A stretch of 64,000 bases of DNA, taken from positions 1,550,001 through 1,614,000 of the forward strand of contig NW_027490124.1 of NCBI RefSeq assembly GCF_050948175.1. Direction: 5' to 3'. The DNA is from Xylocopa sonorina. Lineage: Eukaryota > Arthropoda > Insecta > Hymenoptera > Apidae. Both the position numbers and the translations under genes were made by a program. Every line of letters starts with the position of its first letter. Position 1 is the first letter of the stretch. The notes beneath the pieces are model-generated. The model was given only the letters and a program-made list of their open reading frames with translations. It ran no database searches and was not told the DNA's origin. Of the stretch, positions 26,425-39,400 are shown piece by piece.

Positions 26425-28076
26425 TACATTCTTTTGAAGTGAATACGAGGTATACATGACACTTCGCAATGAATATTATATCCTATCATGAAACATAGTA
26501 ATGAGGTGCTATATCGCGTTTTGAGAAGCATTAGAACCCTATTGTTTCGACACGTAGTCATCTGGAAACGCTATTTCCTAGCAAGGAAGTGTCGCATTTA
26601 CATCCTTTTGAAGTGAATACGAGGTATACATGACACTTCGCAATGAATATTATATCTGATCATGAAACATAGAAATGAGATGCGACATCTCGTTTTAAGA
26701 AGCATTAGAAATCTGTTGCTACGATACGCAGACATCTGCAAACGCTATTTCCTAGCATGGAAGTATCTTATTTACGTTCTTTTGAAGTGAATACGAGGTA
26801 TACATGACACTTCGCAATGAATATTATATCTTATCGTGAAACATAGAAGTGAGATGCGATATCGCGTTCTAAGAAGCACTAGAACTCTATTGCTACGATA
26901 CGTAGACATCTGCAAACGCTATTTCCTAGGATGGATGGGTCGCATTTACATTCTTTTGAAGTGAGTACGAGGTATACATGACACTCCATAATGAATATTA
27001 TATCTTCACATGAAGCATGGCAGTGAGATGCGATATCGCGTTTTAAGAACCATTAGAACTCTATTGCTACGACACGTAGACATCTGCAAACGCTATTTCC
27101 TAGCATGGAAGTGTCGCATTTTCATTCATTTGAAGTGAATACGAGGTATACATGACGCTTCGCAATGAATATTATACCTTATCATGAAACATAGAAGAGA
27201 GATGCGATATCGCGCTTTAGGAAGCATTGGAACTCTATTGCTGCGATACGTAGACATCTGCAAACGCTATTTCCTAGCATGGAAGCGTCGCATTTACATT
27301 CGTTTGAAGTGAATACGAGATATACATGACACTTCGCAATGAATATTATATCTTATCATGAAACATAGAAGTGAGATGCGATATGGCATTTTAAGAATCA
27401 TTAGAACCCTATTGTTTCGACACGTAGTCATCTGGAAACGCTATTTCCTAGCAAGGAAGTGTCGCATTTACATCCTTTTGAAGTGAATACGAGGTATACA
27501 TGACACTTCGCAATGAATATTATATCTGATCATGAAACATAGAAATGAGATGCGACATCTCGTTTTAAGAAGCATTAGAACTCTATTGCTACGATACGTA
27601 GACATCTGCAAACGCTATTTCCTAGGATGGGAGGGTCGCATTTACATTCTTTTGAAGTGAGTACGAGGTATACATAACACACCATAATGAATATTATTTC
27701 TTCTCATGAAACATAGGAGAGAGATGCGATATCGCGTTTTAGGAAGCATTGGAACTCTATTGCTGCGATACGTAGACATCTGCAAACGCTATTTCCTAGC
27801 ATGGAAGTGTCGCATTTACATTCGTTTGAAGTGAACACGAGATATACATGACACTTCGCAATGAATATTATATCTTATCAAGAAACATAGATGTGAGATG
27901 CGATATGGCATTTTAAGAATCATTAGAACCCTATTGTTTCGACACGTAGTCATCTGGAAACGCTATTTCCTAGCAAGGAAGTGTCGCATTTACATCCTTT
28001 TGAAGTGAATACGAGGTATACATGACACTTCGCAATGAATATTATATCTGATCATGAAACATAGAAATGAGATGCG
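26425..28076 (+). repeat. Satellite duplicon, copy 2 (offset 4,002 bp)
   Basis: Second copy of 22,423-24,074. Its left edge is a chimeric monomer at about 26,345-26,400, where GCTACGACACGTAG of one monomer type is joined to TCATCTGG of another. This is consistent with an unequal exchange within a monomer. Confidence 0.87.
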
Positions 28077-28340
28077 ACATCTCGTTTTAAGAAGCATTAG
28101 AACTCTATTGTTACGATACGTAGACATCTGCAAACGCTATTTCCTAGCATGGAAGTGTCGCATTTACATTCGTTTGGAGTGAATACGAGGTATACATGAC
28201 ACTTCGCAACGTATATTATATCTTATTATGAAACATAGAATTGAGATGCGAAATAGCCTTCTAAGAAGCATTAGAACTCTATTGCCACTACGCGTAGACA
28301 TCTGCATACGCTATTTGCTAGCATGGAAGTGTCGCATTTA

Positions 28341-28843
28341 CATTCTTCTGATGTGAATACGAGGTATACATGACACTTCGCAATGAATATTATATCTTAT
28401 CATGTAACATAGAAGAGAGATGCGATTTCGCGTTTCAAGAAGCATTAGAACTCTATGGCCTCAATGCAGAGACATCTGCAAACGCTATTTCCTAGCATGG
28501 AAGTGTCGCACTTACGTTCTTTTGAAGTGAATGCGACGTATACATGACACTTCGCAATGAACATCATTTCTTATCACGAAACATATAAATGAGGTGTCAT
28601 ATCGCGATATAAGTAGCATTAGAACGCTATTGCTGCGATATGTAGACATCTGCAAACGCTATTTCCTAGCAAGCAATAATCGCATTTACATTCTTTTGAA
28701 GTGAATACGAGGTATACATGACACTTCGCAATGAATATTATATCTTATCACGGAACATGGAAATGAGATGCGATATCGCGTTTTAAGAAGCATTAGAACC
28801 CTATTGCCTCGATGCGGAGATATCTGCAAAGGCTATTTCCTAG
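28341..28843 (+). repeat. Three-monomer duplicon, copy 2 (offset 3,480 bp)
   Basis: Second copy of 24,861-25,363, sharing the same unusual words. After the match the two copies part (TATCATGGAAGTGTCTT against TAGCATGGAAATGTCAC). Confidence 0.87.
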
Positions 28844-31800
28844 CATGGAAATGTCACATTTACATTCTTTTGAAGTGAATACGAGGTGTACATGACACAT
28901 CGCAATGAATATTATATCTTATCACGAAACATAGAAATGAGATGCGATATCGAGATTTAGGTAGCATTAGAACTCTATTGCTACCATACGTAGACATCTG
29001 AATACGCTATTTCCTAGCAGGGAAGTGTCGCATTTACATTCGTTTGGAGTGAATACCAGGTATACATGACACTTCGCAATGAATATTATATCTTATCATG
29101 AAGCATAGAAATGAGATGCGATATCTCGTTTTGAGAAGTATTAGAACTCCATTGCTACGATACGTAGTCATCTGCAAACGCTATTTCCTAGCAAGGAAGA
29201 TTAGCACTTACATTCTTTTGAAGTGAATACGAGGTATATATGACACTTCGAAATGAACATTGTATCTTATCATGTAACATAAATGTGAGATGCGATATCG
29301 CGCCATAAGAAGAATTAGAACCCTATTTCCTCGATGCGGAGATATCTGCAAACGCTATTTCCTAGCCTGGAAGTGTCGCATTTACATTCTTTTGAAGTGA
29401 ATACGAGGTATACATGACACTTCGCAATGAATATTATATCTTATCACGAAACATATAAATGAGATGCGATATCGCGATCTAAGAAGCATTAGAACTCTAT
29501 TGCTACGATATGTAGGCATCTGCAAACGCTATGCCCTAGCAAGGAATAGTCGCATTTACATTCTCTTGATGTGAATACGAGGTATACATAACACTTCGCA
29601 ATGAATATTATATCTCATAATGAAACATAGAATTGAGATTCGATATCGCGTTTTAAGAAGCATTAGAACTCTATTGCCTCGACGCGTAGACATCTGCAGA
29701 CGCTATTTCCTAGCATGGAAGTGTCGCATTTACATTCTTTTGAAGTGAATACGAGGTATACCTGACACTTCGCGATGAATATTATATCTTATCACGAAAC
29801 ATATAAATGAGATGCGATATCGCGATTTAAGAAGCATTAGAACTCTATTGCTACGATACGTAGACATCTGAATACGCCTATTCCTAGCAAGGAAGTGTCG
29901 CATTTACATTCGTTTGGAGGGAATACGAGGTATACATGACACTTCGCAATGAATATTATATCTTATCATGTAACATAGAAGAGAGATGCGATTTCGCGTT
30001 TTAAGAAGCATTAGATCTCTATGGCCTCGATGCGGAGACATCTGCAAACGCTATTTCCTAGCATGGAAGTGTCGCACTTACATTCTTTTGAAGTGAATAC
30101 GAGGTATACATGACACTTCGCAATGAGTATTATATCTTATCACGAAACATATAAATGAGATGCGATATTGCGATTTAAGTAGCATTAGAACTCTATTGCT
30201 ACGATACGTAGACATCTGCAAACGCTATTTCCTAGCAAGCAATAGTCGTATTTACATTCTTTTGAAGTGAGTTCGAGGTTTACATGACACTTCGGAATGA
30301 ATATTTTAAGTTATCGCGAAACATAGAAATGGGATTCGATATCGCGATCTAAGAAGCATTAGAACTCTATTGCTACGATACGTAGGCATTTGCAAACGCT
30401 ATGCCCTAGCAAGGAATAGTCGCATTTACATTCTTTTGAAGTGAATACGAGGTATACATGACACTTCGCAATGAATATTATATCTTATCATGAAACATAG
30501 AAGAGAGATGCGATATCGCGTTGTAAGAAGCATTAGAACTCGATGGCCTCGATGCGGAGGTATTTGCAAACGCTATTTCCTAGCATGGAAGTGTCGCACT
30601 TACATTCTTTTGAGTGAGTACGAGGTATACATGACACTTCGCAATGAATATCATATCTTATCACGAAACATATAAATGAGATGCGATATCGCGATTTAAG
30701 TAGCATTAGAACTCTACTGCTACGATACATAGATATCTGGAATCGCTATTTCCTAGCAAGGAAGTACCGCATTTACATTCTTTTGATGTGAATACGAAGT
30801 ATACACGACACATCGCAATGAATATTATATATTATCCTGAAACATAGAAATGAGATGCGATATCCCGTCTTAAGAAGCATTAGAACTCTATTGCTTGGAT
30901 ACGTAGACATGTGCAAACGCTATTTCCTAGCAAGGAAGTGTCGCATCTACATCCTTTTGAAGTGAATACCGTGTATACATGACACTTCGCAATGAATATT
31001 ATATCTTATCACGAAACATAGAAATGAGAAGCGATATCTCGTTTTAAGAAGCATTAGAACTCTACTGCTACGATACGTAGACACCTGCAGTCGCTACTTC
31101 CTAGTAAGAAAGTGTCGCACTTACATTCCTTTGGTGTGTATACGAGGTATACATAACACTCCACAATGAATATTATATGTTATCATGAAACAGAGAAATG
31201 ACATGCGATATCGCGTTTTAGAAGTACTAGAACTCTATTGCTACGATTCCAAGATATCTGGAAACGCTATTTCCTATAGAAAGGAAGCTTCGCATTCACA
31301 TTCATTTGAGGTGTATGCGAGGTACAAGTGACACTTCGCAATGAATATCATATCTTATGATGAAACATAGAAATGAGACGCGATATCTGGTTTTAAGAAG
31401 CATTAGAACTATATTGCAACGTCACGTAGATATCAGCAAACGCTATTTCCTAGGAAGAAAGTGTTGCATTTACATTCATTTGAAGTGAAGACGAGGCATA
31501 CGTGAAACTTCGCAATGAATAATATATCTTATCACGAAACATCGAAATGAGATGCGATATGGCGATTTATGAAGCACTAGATGTCTATTGCTTCGATACG
31601 TAGACATCTGCAAACGCTATTTCCAAGCAAGGAAGTGTCGCATTTACATTCTTTTGAAAGGAATACGAGGTATACTTGACACTTCGCAATGAATATTATA
31701 TCTTATCACCAAACACAGAATTGAGATGCGATATCGCGATTTAAGAAGCATTAGAACACTATTTCATCCATACGTAGACATCTGCAAACGCTATTTCCTA

Positions 31801-31989
31801 GCAAGGTATTGTCGCATTCACTTTCTTGTGAAGTGAATACGAGGGGTACATAACACTGCACATTTTATATTATATCTCATCATGAAACATCGGAATGAGA
31901 TGCGATATCGCGTTTTGAGAAGCATTAGAGCACTGTTGCTACGATACGTAGGCATCTGCAAACGCTATTTCCTAGCAAGGAATAGCGGC

Positions 31990-32520
31990 ATTCACTTTCT
32001 TTTGAAGTGAATACGAGGAGTACATAACACTGCACATTAAATATTATATCTTATCATGAAACATAGAAATGAGAAACGATATCGCGTTTTGAGAAGCATT
32101 AGAGGACTAATGCTACGATACGGAGGCATCTGCAAACGCTATTTCCTAGCAAGGAATTGTGGCATTCACTTTCTTTTGAAGTGAATACGAGGAGTACATA
32201 ACACTGCACATTAAATATTATATCTTATCATGAAACATAGAAATGAGAAACGATATCGCGTTTTGAGAAGCATTAGAGTACTAATGCTACGATACGTAGG
32301 CATCTGCAAACGCTATTTCCTAGCAAGGAATTGTGGCATTCACTTTCTTTTGAAGTGAATACGAGGAGTACATAACACTGCACATTAAATATTATATCTT
32401 ATCATGAAACATAGAAATGAGAAACGATATCGCTATTTGAGAAGCATTAGAACTCTATTGCTTCGATACGTAGAAATCTGCAAACGCTACTTCCTAGCAA
32501 GAAAGTGTCGCATTTACATT
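31990..32520 (+). repeat. Three nearly identical adjacent monomers
   Basis: GAGGAGTACATAACACTGC recurs at 32,015, 32,189 and 32,363 (steps of 174). Almost no differences separate these monomers, which share the rare words GTGGCATTCACTTTC, CACATTAAATATT and GAGAAACGATATCG. Adjacent monomers elsewhere are far less alike, so this is a very recent single-monomer expansion. Confidence 0.9.
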
Positions 32521-33800
32521 CTTTTGAAAGGAATACGAGGTATACATGAGACATCGCAATGAATATTATGTCTTATCATGAAACATAGAAATGAGATGCG
32601 ATATCGCGATTTAAGAATCATTAGAACACTATTGCTTCGACACGTAGACATCTGCAAACGTTATTTCCTAGCAAGAAATTGTAGCATTTACATTCTTTTG
32701 AAGTGAATAAGAGATATACATAACACTGCACAATGAATTCTATATCTTATCATGAAACATGGAAATGAGATGCGATATCGCGATTTAAAAAGCATTAGAA
32801 CACTATTGCTTCGATACGTAGACATCTGCAAACGCTACTTCCTAACAAGGAAGTGTCGCATTTACATTCTTTTGAAAGGAATATGAGGTATACGAGACAC
32901 TTCGCAATGAATATTATATCTTATCATAGAACATTGAATGAGATGCGATATGGCGATTTAAGAAGCACTAGAACTCTACTGCTTCGATACGTAGACATCT
33001 GCGAACGCCATTTACTAGCAAGGAAGGTTCGCATTTACATTCTTTTGAAGTGAATACGAGGTATACATGACACTCCACAATGAATATTATATATTACCAT
33101 GAAGCATAGTAATGAGTAGCGATATCGTGTTTTGAGAAGCATTAGAAATCTAATGCCACTATACGTAGACATCTGCAAACGCTATTTCCTAGCAAGAAAG
33201 TGTCGCATTTACATCTATTTGAAGTATAGACGAGATATGCATAACACTGCACAATGAATATTACATCTTATCATGAAACATTGAAATAAGATGCGATATG
33301 GCGATTTATGAAGCATTAGAACTCTAATGCCACGATCCGTAGACATCTGCAAACGCTATTTCCTAGCAAGGAAGTGTCGCATTTACATCCATTTGAAGTA
33401 TAGACGAGATATACATAACACTGCACAATGAATATTATATCTTATCATGAAGCATAGAAATAAGATGCGATATGGCGATTTATGAAGCATTAGAACTCTA
33501 ATGCCACGATACGTAGACATCTGCAAACGCTATTTCCTAGCAAGGAAGTGTCGCATTTACATCCATTTGAAGTATAGACGAGCTATAAATAACACTGCAC
33601 AATGAATACTACATCTTATCATGAAACATAGAAATGAGATGCGATATGGCGATTTAAGAAGCATTAGAACTCTACTGCTTCGATACGTAGACATCGGCAA
33701 ACGCTATTTCCCAGCAGGGAAGTGTCCCATTTACATTCTTTTAAAGTGAATACGAGGTATACATAACACTCCACAATGAATATTATATCTTATCATGAAA
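32236..33800 (+). repeat. 9-monomer tandem duplication, first unit (1,565 bp)
   Basis: Matches 33,801-35,365 at an offset of 1,565 bp (9 monomers minus one base). GAGAAACGATATCGCG at 32,245 corresponds to 33,810. Fortuitous 66-residue open frames at 32,853 and 34,418 are identical in the two units. No substitution was noticed on a line-by-line comparison. Confidence 0.92.
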
Positions 33801-35365
33801 CATAGAAATGAGAAACGATATCGCGTTTTGAGAAGCATTAGAGTACTAATGCTACGATACGTAGGCATCTGCAAACGCTATTTCCTAGCAAGGAATTGTG
33901 GCATTCACTTTCTTTTGAAGTGAATACGAGGAGTACATAACACTGCACATTAAATATTATATCTTATCATGAAACATAGAAATGAGAAACGATATCGCTA
34001 TTTGAGAAGCATTAGAACTCTATTGCTTCGATACGTAGAAATCTGCAAACGCTACTTCCTAGCAAGAAAGTGTCGCATTTACATTCTTTTGAAAGGAATA
34101 CGAGGTATACATGAGACATCGCAATGAATATTATGTCTTATCATGAAACATAGAAATGAGATGCGATATCGCGATTTAAGAATCATTAGAACACTATTGC
34201 TTCGACACGTAGACATCTGCAAACGTTATTTCCTAGCAAGAAATTGTAGCATTTACATTCTTTTGAAGTGAATAAGAGATATACATAACACTGCACAATG
34301 AATTCTATATCTTATCATGAAACATGGAAATGAGATGCGATATCGCGATTTAAAAAGCATTAGAACACTATTGCTTCGATACGTAGACATCTGCAAACGC
34401 TACTTCCTAACAAGGAAGTGTCGCATTTACATTCTTTTGAAAGGAATATGAGGTATACGAGACACTTCGCAATGAATATTATATCTTATCATAGAACATT
34501 GAATGAGATGCGATATGGCGATTTAAGAAGCACTAGAACTCTACTGCTTCGATACGTAGACATCTGCGAACGCCATTTACTAGCAAGGAAGGTTCGCATT
34601 TACATTCTTTTGAAGTGAATACGAGGTATACATGACACTCCACAATGAATATTATATATTACCATGAAGCATAGTAATGAGTAGCGATATCGTGTTTTGA
34701 GAAGCATTAGAAATCTAATGCCACTATACGTAGACATCTGCAAACGCTATTTCCTAGCAAGAAAGTGTCGCATTTACATCCATTTGAAGTATAGACGAGA
34801 TATGCATAACACTGCACAATGAATATTACATCTTATCATGAAACATTGAAATAAGATGCGATATGGCGATTTATGAAGCATTAGAACTCTAATGCCACGA
34901 TCCGTAGACATCTGCAAACGCTATTTCCTAGCAAGGAAGTGTCGCATTTACATCCATTTGAAGTATAGACGAGATATACATAACACTGCACAATGAATAT
35001 TATATCTTATCATGAAGCATAGAAATAAGATGCGATATGGCGATTTATGAAGCATTAGAACTCTAATGCCACGATACGTAGACATCTGCAAACGCTATTT
35101 CCTAGCAAGGAAGTGTCGCATTTACATCCATTTGAAGTATAGACGAGCTATAAATAACACTGCACAATGAATACTACATCTTATCATGAAACATAGAAAT
35201 GAGATGCGATATGGCGATTTAAGAAGCATTAGAACTCTACTGCTTCGATACGTAGACATCGGCAAACGCTATTTCCCAGCAGGGAAGTGTCCCATTTACA
35301 TTCTTTTAAAGTGAATACGAGGTATACATAACACTCCACAATGAATATTATATCTTATCATGAAA
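33801..35365 (+). repeat. 9-monomer tandem duplication, second unit (1,565 bp)
   Basis: Head-to-tail copy of 32,236-33,800. After about 35,365 the following monomer differs (GATGCGATATGG where the first unit is followed by GAGAAACGATATCG), which fixes the end of the match. Confidence 0.92.
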
Positions 35366-36172
35366 CATAGAAATGAGATGCGATATGGCGATTTATGAAG
35401 CACTTGATGTCTATTACTTCGATACGTAGACATCTGCAATCGCTATTTCCTAGCAAGAAATTGTAGCATTTACATCCATTTGAAGTATAGACGAGATATA
35501 CATAACACTGCACAATGAATATTATATCTTATCATGAAACATAGAGATGAGATGCGATATCGCGATTTAAGAAGCATTAGAAATCTATTGCTTCGATACG
35601 TAGACATCTGCAAACGCTATTTCCTAGCAAGGAAGTGTCGCATTTACACACATTTTAAGTGTATGCGAGGTATACATGACCCATCGCAATGAATATTATA
35701 TATTGTCATGAAAGATAGAAATGAGATGCGATATCGCGATTTAAGAAGCATTAGAACACTATTGGTTCGATACGTAGATATCTGCAAACGCTACTTCCTA
35801 ACAGCGGAGTGTCGCATTTACATTCTATTGAAAGGAATACGAGGTATACATGACACTTCACAATGAATATTATATCTTATCATGAAACATAGAAATGAGA
35901 TGCGATATGACGATTTAAGAAGCATTAGAAATCTATTGCTTCGATACGTAGACATCTGCAACCGCTACTTCCTAGCAAGGAAGTGTCGCATTTATATTCT
36001 TTTGAAGTGAATACGAGGTATACATAACACTCCACAATGAATATTATATATTACCATGAAGCATAGTAATGAGTAGCGATATCGTGTTTTGAGAAGCATT
36101 AGAAATCTAATGCCACTATACGTAGACATCTGCAAACGCTATTTCCTAGCAAGGAAGTATCGCATTTATATC

Positions 36173-36410
36173 CATTTGAAGTATAGACGAGATATACATA
36201 ACACTGCACAATGAATATTATATCTTATCATGAAACATAGAGATGAGATGCGATATCGCGATTTAAGAAGAATTAGAACACTATTCCTTCGATACGTAGA
36301 CATCTGCAAATGCTACTTCCTAGCAAGGCAGTGTCGCATTTACATTCTTTTGAAAGGAATACGAGGTATACGTGACACTTCGCAATGTATATTATATCTT
36401 ATCATGAAAC
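36173..36410 (+). repeat. 4-monomer-offset satellite duplication, copy 1
   Basis: Repeated at 36,869-37,106, 696 bp (4 x 174) downstream, with shared rare words GAATTAGAACACTATTCC, AAATGCTACTTCC and CAATGTATATTATATC. Confidence 0.85.
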
Positions 36411-39400
36411 ATTGAAATGAGATGCGATATGGCGATTTAAGAAGCACTAGAACACTACTGCTTCGATACGTAGACATCTGCAAACGCCATTTACTAGCAA
36501 GAAAGTGTCGCATTTACATTCTTTTGAAGTGAATACGAGGTATACATAACACTCCACAATGAATATTATATATTACCATGAAACATAGAAATGTGATGTA
36601 ATATGGCGATTTAAGAAGCATTAGAACACTATTTCTTCGATACGTAGACATCTGCAAACGCTACTTCCTAGCAAGGAAGTGTGGCATTTACATTCCTTTG
36701 AAAGGAATACAAGGTATACATGACACTTCGCAATGAATATTATATCTTATCATGAAACATAGAAATGAGATGCGATATGGCGATTTATGAAGCATTTGAT
36801 GTCTATTACTTCGATACGTAGACATCTGCAAACGCTATTTCCTAGCAAGAAATTGTAGCATTTACATCCATTTGAAGTATAGACGAGATATACATAACAC
36901 TGCACAATGAATATTATATCTTATCATGAAACATAGAGATGAGATGCGATATCGCGATTTAAGAAGAATTAGAACACTATTCCTTCGATACGTAGACATC
37001 TGCAAATGCTACTTCCTAGCAAGGCAGTGTCGCATTTACATTCTTTTGAAAGGAATACGAGGTATACGTGACACTTCGCAATGTATATTATATCTTATCA
37101 TGAAACATAGAAATGAGATGCGATATGACGATTTAAGAGGCATTAGAAATCTATTGCTTCGATACGTAGACATCCGCAAACGCAACTTCCTAGCAAGAAA
37201 GTGTCGCATTTACATTCTTTTGAAACGAATACGAGGTATACATAACACTCCACAATGAATATTATATATTACCATGAAGCATAGTAATGAGTAGCGATAT
37301 CGTGTTTTGAGAAGCATTAGAACTCTAATGCCACGATACGTAGACATCTGCAAACGCTATTTCCTAGCAAGGAAGTGTCGCATTTACATCCATTCGAAGT
37401 ATAGACGAGATGTACATAACACTGCACAATGAATATTATATCTTATCATGAAGCATAGAAATGAGATCCGATATGGCGATTTAAGAAGCATTAGAACTCT
37501 AATGCCACGATACGTAGACTACTAGCAAGAAATTGTAGCATTTACATCCATTTGAAGTATAGACGAGATATACATAACACTGCACAATGAATATTATATC
37601 TTATCATGATACATTGAGATGAGATGCGATATCGCGATTTAAGAAGCATTAGAAATCTATTGCTTCGATACGTAGACATCTGCAAACGCTATTTCCTAAC
37701 AAGGAAGTGTCGCATTTACATGCATTTTAAGTGTATGCAAGGTATACATGACCCATCGCAATGAATATTATATATTGTCATGAAAGATAGGAATGAGATG
37801 CGATATCGCGATTTAAGAAGCATTAGAACACTATTGGTTCGATACGTAGATATCTGCAAACGCTACTTCCTAACAGCGGAGTGTCGCATTTACATTCTAT
37901 TGAAAGGAATACGAGGTATACATGACACTTCACAATGAATATTATATCTAATCATGAAACATAGAATTGAAATGCGATATGACGATTTAAGAAGCATTAG
38001 AACACTATTCCTTCGATACGTAGACATCTGCAAACGCTACTTAGTAGCAAGGACGTGTCGCATTTGCAATCTTTTGAAACGAATACGAGATATACATAAG
38101 ACTCGACAATGAATATTATATCTTATCATGAAACATAGAAATGAGATGCGATATCGCGAATTAGAAGGTTTTAGAACTCTATTGCTTCGATACGTAGACA
38201 TCTGCAAACGCTATTTCCTAGCAAGGAAGTGTCGCATTTACATCCATTTGAAGTATAGACGAGATATACATAACACTGCACAATGAATATTATATCTTAT
38301 CATGAAACATAGAGATGAGATGCGATATCGCGATTTAAGAAGCATTAGAAATCTATTGCTTCGATACGTAGACATCTGCAAACGCTATTTCCTAGCAAGG
38401 AAGTGTCGCATTTACATACATTTTAAGTGTATGCGAGGTATACATGACCCATCGCAATGAATATTATATATTGTCATGAAACATAGAAATGAGATGCGAT
38501 ATCGCGATTTAAGAATCATTAGAACACTATTGCTTCGATACGTAGGCATCTGCAAACGCTACTTCCTAGCAAGGACGTGTCGCATTTACATTCTTTTGAA
38601 ACGAATACGAGGTATACATAAGACTCCACAATGAATATTATATCTTATCATGAAACATAGAAATGAGATGCGATATCGCGAATTAGAAGGTTTTAGAACT
38701 CCTTCGCTTCGATAGGTAGACATCTGCAAACGCTATTTCCTAGCAAGGAAGTGTCGCATTTATATTCTTTTGAAGTGAATACGATGTATACATAACACTC
38801 CACAATGAATATTATATATTACCATGAAGCATAGTAATGAGTAGCGATATAGTGTTTTGAGAAGCAGTAGAACTCTAATGCCACGATACGTAGGCATCTG
38901 CAAACGCTATTTCCTAGCAAGGGAGTGTCGCACTTACATCCATTTGAAGTATAGACGAGATATACATAACACTGCACAATGAATATTATATCTTATCATG
39001 AAGCATAGAAATGAGATGCGATATGGCGATTTAAGAAGCATTAGAACTCTAATGCCACGATACGTAGACATCTGCAAACGCTATTTCCTAGCAAGGAAGT
39101 GTAGCATTTACATCCATTTGAAGTATAGACGAGATAAACATAACACTGCACAATGAATATTATATCTTATCATGAAACATAGAAATGAGATGCGATATCG
39201 CGTTTTGAGAAGCATTAGAACTCTAATGCCACGACACGTAGACTACTACAAACGCTATTGCCTAGAACGGAAGTGTCCCATTTACATCCATTTGAAGTAT
39301 AGACGAGATATATATAACACTGCACAATGAGTATTATATCTTATCATGAAACATAGAAATGATATGCGATATGGCTATTTAAGTAGCATTGGAACTCTAT

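Larger units (their letters stand above)
19198..31989 (+). repeat. 174-bp satellite, CATGG-variant block rich in higher-order repeats
   Basis: About 73 monomers, mostly with TAGCATGG and CTACGATACG instead of TAGCAAGG and CTTCGATACG. A recognisable marker monomer (TTTCGACACGTAGTCATCTGG) occurs at 19,759, 21,151, 22,543, 23,413, 23,935, 25,849, 26,545, 27,415 and 27,937. The spacings are 8, 8, 5, 3, 11, 4, 5 and 3 monomers, all exact multiples of 174. This shows amplification of multi-monomer units. No gene is visible. Confidence 0.95.

Noticed and set aside
36926..37258. 110-codon open frame in the satellite
   Set aside because: Two monomers read through in frame, with arginine/leucine-rich satellite peptide and no domain. 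The same peptide pattern recurs all over the array.
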